Of a stretch of 64,000 bases of DNA, positions 58,032 through 64,000 are shown piece after piece. Position 1 is the first letter of the stretch. The number at the start of each line of letters is the position of its first letter. The notes under the pieces are model-generated. The model was given only the letters and a program-made list of their open reading frames with translations, was not told the origin of the DNA and did not search any database. Origin of the DNA: Hymenobacter algoricola. Lineage in GTDB: Bacteria; Bacteroidota; Bacteroidia; Cytophagales; Hymenobacteraceae. The position numbers and the translations under genes are program-made. Where the stretch lies: contig NZ_BAABDH010000106.1 in the NCBI RefSeq assembly GCF_039539525.1, forward strand, positions 1-64,000, in the 5' to 3' direction.

Positions 58032-59663
58032 TCAGGCCAGCTGTTCGTAGGCGGGCACGGTCAGAAACTCGATAAACTTCTCACTGATCACCATCCGGTC
58101 GAAAAGGCGGGCGGCGGGCAGGTACTGGCCGCCGTCATAGCGCTCCTCGCCCACCAGGGTCCGGATTTTCTCCAGCTGGCCGGGTACCAGGGAGCGGTAC
58201 AGCTCCACGGTCACCTCGCGGCCGTCTTCGAGCCTGGTGCCCGGCGTGTGGACCCACTGCCACACCTGCGCCCGGCTGATTTCGGCGGTGGCGGCGTCTT
58301 CCATCAGGTGGTAGATCGGCACGCAGCCGTTGCCCCCCAGCCACGATTCGAGGTACTGCACGGCCACGTCGATGTTGAGCTTAAGGCCGTCCTCGGTGAT
58401 GGTGCCCTGCGGGGCGCGCACCAGGTCTTCGGCCGTCACGTGCAGGTCTTCGCACTTGTTGGCAATCTGGTTCTGGCCGGGCATCAGCTCGTTGAAGACT
58501 TCCAGCGCCACCGGCACCAGCCCCGGATGGGCCACCCAAGTGCCGTCGTGGCCGTTTTTGGCTTCGCGGATCTTGTCCTGCCGTACTTTGTCGAGGGCCA
58601 GCTCGTTGGCTTCGGGGTTATTCTTGATGGGAATCTGGGCCGCCATGCCGCCGATGGCGTGCACCCCGCGGCGGTGGCAGGTCTGAATCACCAGCTGGGA
58701 GTAGGCCGCCATGAAGGGTACCGTCATCGTGACCTGGGCGCGGTCGGGCAGGGTAAACTCGGGCTTCAGGCCCAGGCGCTTGATGTAGGAGAAGATATAG
58801 TCCCAGCGGCCGCAGTTCAGGCCCGCGCTGTGCTCGCGCAGCTCGTAGAGGATTTCGTTCAGCTCAAACGCCGCCGGCAGCGTCTCAATCAGCACCGTGG
58901 CCTTGATGCTGCACTTGGGCATCTTCAACGACCACTGCGCGAAGCCGAACACGTCGTTCCAGAGGCGGGCTTCCAGATGACTCTCGATTTTGGGCAGGTA
59001 AAAATACGGGGCGCTGCCGCGGCCGCACAGCTCGTGCACGTTGTGGAAGTAGTAGAGCCCGAAGTCGAACAGCGAGGCGCTGATTGGCTCCCCATCGACC
59101 AGCACGTGCTTTTCGAGCAGGTGCCAGCCGCGGGGGCGCACCATGAGGGTGGCGGTTTCGGCGTTGAGCGTGTATTCCTTGGTCGGCGTGCTCAGCGAGA
59201 TGGTGCGGCGCACGGCATCGCGCAGGTTGCGCTGGCCCTCTATCACGTTGGCCCAGGTCGGCGAGTTGGAATCTTCCAGGTCGGCCATAAACACCTTCGC
59301 CCCCGAGTTCAGCGCGTTGATAATCATCTTGCGCTCCACGGGCCCGGTGATTTCCACCCGACGGTCGAGCAGGTCGGCGGGTAGCGGGGCCACGGTCCAG
59401 GGCTTTTCCCGGATCAGGCGGGTCTCGGGCAGAAAGTCGGGCAGCCTGCCGGCATCCAGCTCCTTCTGCCGGGCCTCGCGGCGCAGCAGCAGCTCCCGGC
59501 GGGTGGGGTCGAACCGGCGGTGCAGCTCCGCCACGAAGGCCAGCGCCGAGGGCGTCAGAATTTCAGCAAACTCGGGGGAGTAGGCGCCCGTTACTTTCAC
59601 CCGCTCGGGGGTCAGGTACGTGGGGGGCGTAATAAGCGTCTGAGGTTCAGCGAAGGGCGACAT
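58032..59663 (-). CDS. aceB: Malate synthase A
   Basis: 543 residues. Landmarks of the A form are FMADLEDSNSPTWANVIEGQRNL, VRPRGWHL, FYLPKIESHLEARLWNDVF, ETLPAAFELNEILYELREHSAGLNCGRWDYIFS, HAIGGMAAQIPIKN and the GNGCVPIYHLMEDAATAEISRAQVWQW region with catalytic acid. It condenses glyoxylate with acetyl-CoA to malate. First gene of the shunt operon, with its promoter facing the regulator gene. Confidence 0.96.
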   Translation of the reverse strand: MSPFAEPQTLITPPTYLTPERVKVTGAYSPEFAEILTPSALAFVAELHRRFDPTRRELLLRREARQKELDAGRLPDFLPETRLIREKPWTVAPLPADLLDRRVEITGPVERKMIINALNSGAKVFMADLEDSNSPTWANVIEGQRNLRDAVRRTISLSTPTKEYTLNAETATLMVRPRGWHLLEKHVLVDGEPISASLFDFGLYYFHNVHELCGRGSAPYFYLPKIESHLEARLWNDVFGFAQWSLKMPKCSIKATVLIETLPAAFELNEILYELREHSAGLNCGRWDYIFSYIKRLGLKPEFTLPDRAQVTMTVPFMAAYSQLVIQTCHRRGVHAIGGMAAQIPIKNNPEANELALDKVRQDKIREAKNGHDGTWVAHPGLVPVALEVFNELMPGQNQIANKCEDLHVTAEDLVRAPQGTITEDGLKLNIDVAVQYLESWLGGNGCVPIYHLMEDAATAEISRAQVWQWVHTPGTRLEDGREVTVELYRSLVPGQLEKIRTLVGEERYDGGQYLPAARLFDRMVISEKFIEFLTVPAYEQLA

Positions 59664-59703
59664 GAGGCGGGGGTTTGGGGAGGTGAATCGGAAAGCTGAT
59701 GGC

Positions 59704-59711
59704 CAAACATA
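59704..59711 (-). promoter_or_regulatory. -7 element of the ace operon
   Basis: On the minus strand TATGTTTG matches TAnnTTTG exactly, 40 bases upstream of the aceB start. The expected -33 position (about 59731-59734) reads TAGG instead of TTTG and touches the palindrome. Confidence 0.65.
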
Positions 59712-59715
59712 GGCA

Positions 59716-59748
59716 AGCGAATTTTGTCATCCTAGCGAATATTCGCTA
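59716..59748. promoter_or_regulatory. Candidate operator: palindrome plus extra half-site
   Basis: A 16-bp perfect palindrome TAGCGAATATTCGCTA (59733-59748) made of inverted AGCGAAT/ATTCGCT, plus a third direct AGCGAAT at 59716-59722, 18 bases away. It lies between the divergent -7 elements of aceB (59704-59711) and the regulator (59774-59781), adjoining both -33 regions. It is the natural candidate for the binding site of the adjacent regulator. Confidence 0.6.
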
Positions 59749-59773
59749 AATATTTAAAACCCTCGAATCTGAG

Positions 59774-59781
59774 TAGTTTTG
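59774..59781 (+). promoter_or_regulatory. -7 element of the ace regulator gene
   Basis: TAGTTTTG matches TAnnTTTG exactly; the position 19 bases upstream reads TATT. It lies 86 bases before the start codon. Confidence 0.55.
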
Positions 59782-59866
59782 CGGGGTTAGTTTTTTGCTT
59801 TCGGCCGCCGCTCCTGCTCGTTTTGGAGAAGCAGCCGCTGAGCCCGGGTTTTCGATACTTGTTTAT

Positions 59867-61354
59867 ATGCTGAGTCACGGTCAGGTAGTGCGGTTGATAT
59901 TTGGGTTGAAGCTGCGCGAGCTGCGGCAGGAGCGCGGCTTTACGCCCACCGAGCTGGCCCGGGCCTGCGACGTGTCAGTGTCTTACCTCAACGAGATTGA
60001 GAAAGGCAAGAAGTACCCCAAGGCCGACAAGATCCTGGGCCTGAGCAAGGTGCTGGGCGTCACCTACGACCAGCTGACGTCCCTGACGCTGAGCCGCAAG
60101 CTGGAGCCGATTTCCGAGCTGCTGCAGTCGGACCTGCTGAAGGAGTTTCCGCTGGAGATGTTCGGGCTGGACCCCATCCGCATCGTGGAGCTGATTTCGG
60201 ATGCCCCGGCCAAGATGAACGCCTTCATCAGCACGCTGTTTGAAATTGCGCGCAACTACGAAATGCGCCAGGAGCACTTCTTTCTGGCCGCCCTGCGCTC
60301 CTACCAGGAGATGCACGACAACTACTTTGAGGAGCTGGAGCAGGACGTGCGCACCTTCGTGGGGCAGGAAAAGCTGGCCGTGGGCGCGCCCTTCGATACC
60401 ACCCAGCTCGAAGCCGTGCTCACCCAAAAATACGGCTACACCATCGACCGCACGGCCCTGGGCGAGCACGCCACGCTGGGCCGGCTGCGGTCGGTGTTTC
60501 AGCCCAAAACCCGCCGGCTGCTGCTGCGTCCCGGCCTCACGGGCACCCAGGAAGCATTTGTCCTGGGCCGCGAAATCGCCTTCAACTACCTCAACCTCAA
60601 GGAGCGGCCCTACGTGAATGCCAGCTTCCCGGTGCGCAGCTTTGATGAGGTGCTCAACAACTTCAAGGCCTCCTACTTCGCCGGCGCCCTGCTGATGGAG
60701 GAAGACAGCCTGGTGCGCGACTTCCAGAAGCTGTTTGCCAGCAAGAAGTGGGAGCCGGCCGCGCTGCTCGAGCTGATGGCCAAGTACGACGTGTCGCCGG
60801 AGATGTTTATGCAGCGCATGACCAACCTGCTGCCCCGGCATTTTGGCCTGCAAAGCCTGTTTTTCCTGCGCTTCGACCAGGCCAGTGCCGATGCCGCCTA
60901 CGTGCTGAGCAAGGAGCTGCACCTCTCGCGCCTGCACAACCCGCACGGCAACGAGCTGCACGAGCACTACTGCCGCCGCTGGATTTCGCTGTGGCTGATC
61001 AACGACGCCCGTCAGCACCAGCCGCTGAGCGCCGCTACCACGGTCATCGGGGCGCAACGCTCCCGCTACTTCGGCACCGACGACGAGTACCTCTGCCTCA
61101 CCCTGGCCCGGGCGGCGTCGGCGACCGAGCCCGCCGTGAGCGTCAACGTGGGCCTGCTCTGCGACGACAACCTCAAGCAAAAAGTGCGCTTCCTCGACGA
61201 CCCGGCCATTCCGCTCAAGATCGTCAACGAAACCTGCGAGCGGTGCCCGATCCCCGACTGCGAGGTGCGGGCCGCCGCGCCGCTCGAAATCGAGCGGCAG
61301 CAGCGTAACCGGGAGCAGGAAGCGGCCGTCGCGGCCCTGGTGAACGGCGGGTAA
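59867..61354 (+). CDS. XRE-type regulator of the RamB/ScfR (short-chain acyl) family
   Basis: 495 residues from ATG 59867 (MLSHGQVV); 24 further upstream codons are open but overlap the promoter leader. A helix-turn-helix lies at about residues 12-66 (LRELRQERGFTPTELARACDVSVSYLNEIEKGKKYP). The central domain resembles IrrE/ImmA peptidase regions, but the HExxH position reads REIAF, so no protease is expected. The C-terminal domain ends with C-x2-C-x4-C (CERCPIPDC). This matches the RamB/ScfR group, which in Actinobacteria controls glyoxylate-shunt and propionate genes. Divergence from aceB supports the same job here. Confidence 0.88.
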   Translation: MLSHGQVVRLIFGLKLRELRQERGFTPTELARACDVSVSYLNEIEKGKKYPKADKILGLSKVLGVTYDQLTSLTLSRKLEPISELLQSDLLKEFPLEMFGLDPIRIVELISDAPAKMNAFISTLFEIARNYEMRQEHFFLAALRSYQEMHDNYFEELEQDVRTFVGQEKLAVGAPFDTTQLEAVLTQKYGYTIDRTALGEHATLGRLRSVFQPKTRRLLLRPGLTGTQEAFVLGREIAFNYLNLKERPYVNASFPVRSFDEVLNNFKASYFAGALLMEEDSLVRDFQKLFASKKWEPAALLELMAKYDVSPEMFMQRMTNLLPRHFGLQSLFFLRFDQASADAAYVLSKELHLSRLHNPHGNELHEHYCRRWISLWLINDARQHQPLSAATTVIGAQRSRYFGTDDEYLCLTLARAASATEPAVSVNVGLLCDDNLKQKVRFLDDPAIPLKIVNETCERCPIPDCEVRAAAPLEIERQQRNREQEAAVAALVNGG

Positions 61355-61355
61355 T

Positions 61356-61487
61356 CTTTGGTTTTTGGCTCAGCTGATATAATAATGACGCTGCACGGGG
61401 GAAGCCTCAGTAGCACTTGAACGGCGGCGGCTCCCGCTCGGCTTCGGCCGCTGGGGCCAAAAACCAAAAACCACCCACCAAAAACCA
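61356..61487. repeat. Inverted TTTTTGG/CCAAAAA word repeat
   Basis: The left arm 61356-61369 (CTTTGGTTTTTGGC) is complementary to the start of the right arm 61454-61487 (GGCCAAAAACCAAAAACC and a further CCAAAAACC) over an 84-nt spacer. It lies between the regulator stop and the methyltransferase start. Confidence 0.75.
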
Positions 61488-61492
61488 GCATC

Positions 61493-62263
61493 ATGACCAC
61501 CGCCAAAGAGCAGTTTGACCGCCAGGCCAGCCACTACAACGCTCAGTGGAATGCCTGGACGGAGTCGTCGCTGCAGTGGCTGCTGACCCACGCGGCTGCT
61601 CAGCCCGCCGACGACGTGCTCGATGTAGCTACCGGCACCGGCTTCACGGCCCTGGCCTTTGCCCCGCTCGTGCGCACGGTAGTCGGGCTCGACGTATCGA
61701 CGGGGATGCTGGCCCGGGCCCGGCAGCACCAGGCCGCGCTGGGCCTGACCAACGTGAGCTGGCAGGAAGGCGCGGCGGAAGCCCTGCCTTTCGCCGCCGG
61801 CACCTTTTCCCTGGTTAGCTGCCGTATTGCGCCCCACCATTTCGAGTCGGTGCCGCAGTTTCTGGCCGAGGTGACGCGGGTGCTGCGGCCCGGCGGCCGC
61901 TTTGTGCTGGCCGACACCACCGTGCCCGACCACGACCCCGCAACCGCCGACTGGCAAAACGGGGTGGAAGCCTTGCGCGACCCGTCGCACCGCCGCAACC
62001 TGGCGCCCCGGCAGTGGCGGCAGGCCCTGACCACGGCGGGCCTGACGGTAGCCGCGCTGGACGTGCCCGGCGGCGAAGTACCGATGCAGCTCCACGACTG
62101 GCTGGAAAAAGCCGGTACTGCGCCCGAACCGGCGGCGGCCGTACGCGCGGCCTTTGCTCAGGCCCCTGCCGCGGCCCGGGCCGCGTTTCAGATTCAGGCC
62201 CTGCCCGCCGACGACTACACCTTCATCTGGCAGCGGCTGGTAGCCCTGGCCACCCGATCCTAA
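61493..62263 (+). CDS. Class I SAM-dependent methyltransferase (UbiE/COQ5-like)
   Basis: 256 residues. Motif I VLDVATGTGFTALAFAP, VVGLDVSTGMLARAR, EGAAEALPFAAGTFSLVSCRIAPHHF and VLRPGGRFVLADTT are typical of the methyltransf_11/UbiE group. There is no membrane segment. The substrate is unknown; similar genes are annotated as general small-molecule methylases. It sits 17 bases upstream of the mltG start, so the two may be transcribed together. Confidence 0.88.
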   Translation: MTTAKEQFDRQASHYNAQWNAWTESSLQWLLTHAAAQPADDVLDVATGTGFTALAFAPLVRTVVGLDVSTGMLARARQHQAALGLTNVSWQEGAAEALPFAAGTFSLVSCRIAPHHFESVPQFLAEVTRVLRPGGRFVLADTTVPDHDPATADWQNGVEALRDPSHRRNLAPRQWRQALTTAGLTVAALDVPGGEVPMQLHDWLEKAGTAPEPAAAVRAAFAQAPAAARAAFQIQALPADDYTFIWQRLVALATRS

Positions 62264-62280
62264 GCCCCAACTTCCCCGCT

Positions 62281-63354
62281 TTGCCCCAGACCTCTTCCGA
62301 TTCCTCGTCCCGCCGCCGGCGGCGCCGGGTGGCTTTCACCCTGCTGGTCCTGACCTTGTTGGGGGGTGGCGCGGGCCTGTACGCGGCGTGGCGGGTGCTG
62401 TGGCAGCCCAACGTGACGGCGTCCGCTTTCGGGCCGGCCTACCTGTACATCCGCACCGGGGCCTCCTACCAGGCCGTGCTCGATTCGCTGGCCCGGCACG
62501 AGCTGCTCATCGAGCCCGCCACGTTTCGGTGGCTGGCGGCCCGGCGCGACTACCCGGCCCACGTGCAGCCCGGCCGTTACTTGCTTTCTCCGGAGCTGGG
62601 CAACGCGGCGTTGCTGGAAAAACTTCAGCAAGGGCCGCAGGACACGGTGCCTTTTGAGCTGAACGCCTTTAAGTACAAGCCCCAGCTGGTGCGGCAGGTG
62701 AGCCGGCAGCTGGAGGCCGACTCCGGCGCGCTCCGGCAGCTGTTGAACGACAACCGCTTTCTGTTGCAGCGCTACCAGCTCGACACGACCACCGTGCTGA
62801 CGCTGTTTCTGCCTGGCCCGTACCGCTTGTTCTGGAACACCTCGGCGCGGCAGTTTCTGGATTCGGCGGCGGCCGTGCACGGGCGGTTCTGGAATGCGCA
62901 GCGCCGGCAGCGGGCCGACTCGCTGGGTCTGTCGCCGGTGCAGGTGCACGTGCTGGCCAGCATTGTGCAGCGCGAAACGGCCAAGCCCGAAGACAAGCCC
63001 ATCATTGCCGGCGTCTACCTCAACCGCCTGCGCAGCCGCATGCGCCTGCAGGCCGACCCCACCCTGCTCTGGGCCATCGGCAACTTCGGGGTGAAGCGGG
63101 TACTGAACCGCGACAAGCTCGTGGACTCGCCCTACAATACGTACCGGCACGCGGGGCTGCCGCCGGGGCCCATTACCTCGGCCAACCGCCAGAGCCTGAA
63201 CGCCGTGCTCAAGCCCGCCGCGCACCGTTTCTTCTTCTTCTGCGCCCGGCCCGACCTGAGCGGCTACTCCGATTTTGCCGAATCCTACGCGGCCCACCGG
63301 CGCAATGCCCGCCGCTACCAGCACGCCCTCGACAGCCTCAAAATCCGGCGCTGA
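62281..63354 (+). CDS. mltG: Endolytic murein transglycosylase MltG
   Basis: 357 residues from a TTG at 62281; no ATG lies between the previous gene and the membrane anchor, so the TTG start is the best choice. A basic cytoplasmic stretch (SSRRRRRR), one helix (about 17-38) and a LysM-like region precede the YceG catalytic domain. SIVQRETAKPEDKPIIAGVYLNRLRSRMRLQADPT carries the catalytic Glu; SPYNTYRHAGLPPGPI and FFCARPDLSGYSDFAES complete the signature. It cleaves nascent glycan strands at the inner membrane and so sets chain length. Confidence 0.93.
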   Translation: MPQTSSDSSSRRRRRRVAFTLLVLTLLGGGAGLYAAWRVLWQPNVTASAFGPAYLYIRTGASYQAVLDSLARHELLIEPATFRWLAARRDYPAHVQPGRYLLSPELGNAALLEKLQQGPQDTVPFELNAFKYKPQLVRQVSRQLEADSGALRQLLNDNRFLLQRYQLDTTTVLTLFLPGPYRLFWNTSARQFLDSAAAVHGRFWNAQRRQRADSLGLSPVQVHVLASIVQRETAKPEDKPIIAGVYLNRLRSRMRLQADPTLLWAIGNFGVKRVLNRDKLVDSPYNTYRHAGLPPGPITSANRQSLNAVLKPAAHRFFFFCARPDLSGYSDFAESYAAHRRNARRYQHALDSLKIRR

Positions 63355-63475
63355 GGGCCGTAGTGCAAATTCCGAATCCCGCGGCGCCGGATTGCCGCGC
63401 CGACGGGCTGCTAGCGTATCATTATCAATCTGATAAATCCTGCGGGCGGGTGGGTCGGAGTTGCCAGCCGCTTTG

Positions 63476-63483
63476 TACTTTTG
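63476..63483 (+). promoter_or_regulatory. -7 element of the FadL-like porin gene
   Basis: TACTTTTG matches TAnnTTTG exactly, 28 bases before the ATG. No TTTG is found 19 bases upstream; a TTG occurs at 63461 with a short spacer. Confidence 0.55.
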
Positions 63484-63511
63484 TTTCCCTATTGTCCGAA
63501 AACCCGCCTGC

Positions 63512-64000
63512 ATGAAGCTTCGCTACCTTTCTTTTGGATTGCTCTTTCTTTCCCTTTCCGCCGCCGCCGGCGGCTTCCAGACCGGCCCGCAAAGTGCGCG
63601 CACCCTGGGCATCGGCGGGGCCAGCGTGGCGTACGTCCGCGACCTGGCGGCCATCTACTACAACCCCGGGGCCCTGGCCCAGATGGATTCGCTGAATCAC
63701 TTCAGCCTGGGGGGCCTGACTAACCTGCGGACCACCTCCTTTCTGGGTAATGACTCGCGGCGCATTGCCGAACAGGAGCTGCAGCCGCTGCTCGGCGGCT
63801 ATTTCTACGCCGCGCACCCCATCAACGACCGGGTTTCCGTGGGGCTGAGCGTGAATACGCCCTTCGGCTTCAACACACGCTGGCCCAGCGACTGGGAAGG
63901 CCGCAGCGTGGTGCAGCAAACCCGCCTGAACACAGTGTTCGTGCAGCCCACGGCCGCCATCAGGCTCAACGACAACTTCAGCATGGGCGCGGGCCTGGTG
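63512..64000 (+). CDS. OmpP1/FadL/TodX-family outer-membrane transporter (N-terminal part)
   Basis: 163 residues are visible before the window ends. A signal peptide (1-19, SLSAAAGGF) is followed by QSARTLGIGGASVAYVRDLAAIYYNPGALAQM, the N-terminal plug motif with the NPG/A-LA word, and NTPFGFNTRWPSDWEGR, the other FadL marker. Members import long-chain fatty acids or hydrophobic compounds across the outer membrane. The proximity to the glyoxylate shunt genes is suggestive but there is no operon link. Confidence 0.9.
   Translation, partial: MKLRYLSFGLLFLSLSAAAGGFQTGPQSARTLGIGGASVAYVRDLAAIYYNPGALAQMDSLNHFSLGGLTNLRTTSFLGNDSRRIAEQELQPLLGGYFYAAHPINDRVSVGLSVNTPFGFNTRWPSDWEGRSVVQQTRLNTVFVQPTAAIRLNDNFSMGAGLV

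Noticed and set aside
60570..60620. Metallopeptidase activity in the IrrE-like domain of the ace regulator
   Set aside because: The HExxH position reads REIAF, so the zinc-binding histidines are missing.
1..64000. tRNA, rRNA or riboswitch genes
   Set aside because: No cloverleaf with a GTTCRANNC T-arm or known aptamer core was found by eye between genes. A covariance-model scan would settle this.

Overview
The window is GC-rich and looks like chromosome of a Hymenobacter-like member of the Cytophagales (Bacteroidota). Four things support this: a C-terminal gliding/T9SS-type sorting domain, a complete alternative complex III (Act) operon feeding an aa3-type oxidase, promoters of the Bacteroidota form TTTG-N19-TAnnTTTG, and few clear Shine-Dalgarno sites. 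The lineage call is inference from gene content and style. I saw no rRNA, tRNA or CRISPR array.

Layout. 1-3260: the edge of a probable IS3-type insertion sequence, a short-chain dehydrogenase and a secreted DUF4394 protein. 3285-10739: an RDD protein divergent from SpoIIM, a polytopic protein, DUF4129, DUF4350, MoxR ATPase and DUF58, a conserved MoxR-type membrane cassette of unclear function. 11076-21801: a GH20 hexosaminidase, a small membrane protein, a 21-bp minisatellite, a very large outer-membrane barrel protein and a large orphan histidine kinase. 21904-39450: about 17.5 kb on the minus strand holding actABCDEF, cytochrome oxidase ctaC/ctaD, heme A synthesis (ctaA, ctaB), two subunit III genes, subunit IV, SCO, DUF420, a CxxC mini-protein and DUF983. 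Together these encode a quinol-to-oxygen respiratory chain with its heme and copper assembly factors. 39848-40947: rpsF-rpsR-rplI, divergent from the respiratory block. 41296-48289: GSCFA protein with a histone-H1-like tail, a YyaL-type thioredoxin protein and PriA. 48984-56521: small lipoproteins, a lipoprotein methyltransferase, QueA, small unknowns, a prohibitin-like protein and RNase D. 56607-61354: the glyoxylate shunt (aceB, aceA), divergent from a RamB/ScfR-like regulator, with a palindromic operator candidate between the promoters. 61493-64000: a methyltransferase, MltG and the start of a FadL-type porin.

Intergenic DNA is rich in structure. There are several perfect-palindrome bidirectional terminators, dispersed hairpins, a perfect 15-bp inverted pair, and four loci where short-word, low-complexity arms face each other across a 35-95 nt spacer. 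The strongest candidates for new biology are this last repeat architecture, the heptad-coding minisatellite, the ace operator, the extra heme domain on ActA and the MoxR cassette. All functions were assigned from motifs by eye; no database search was run.
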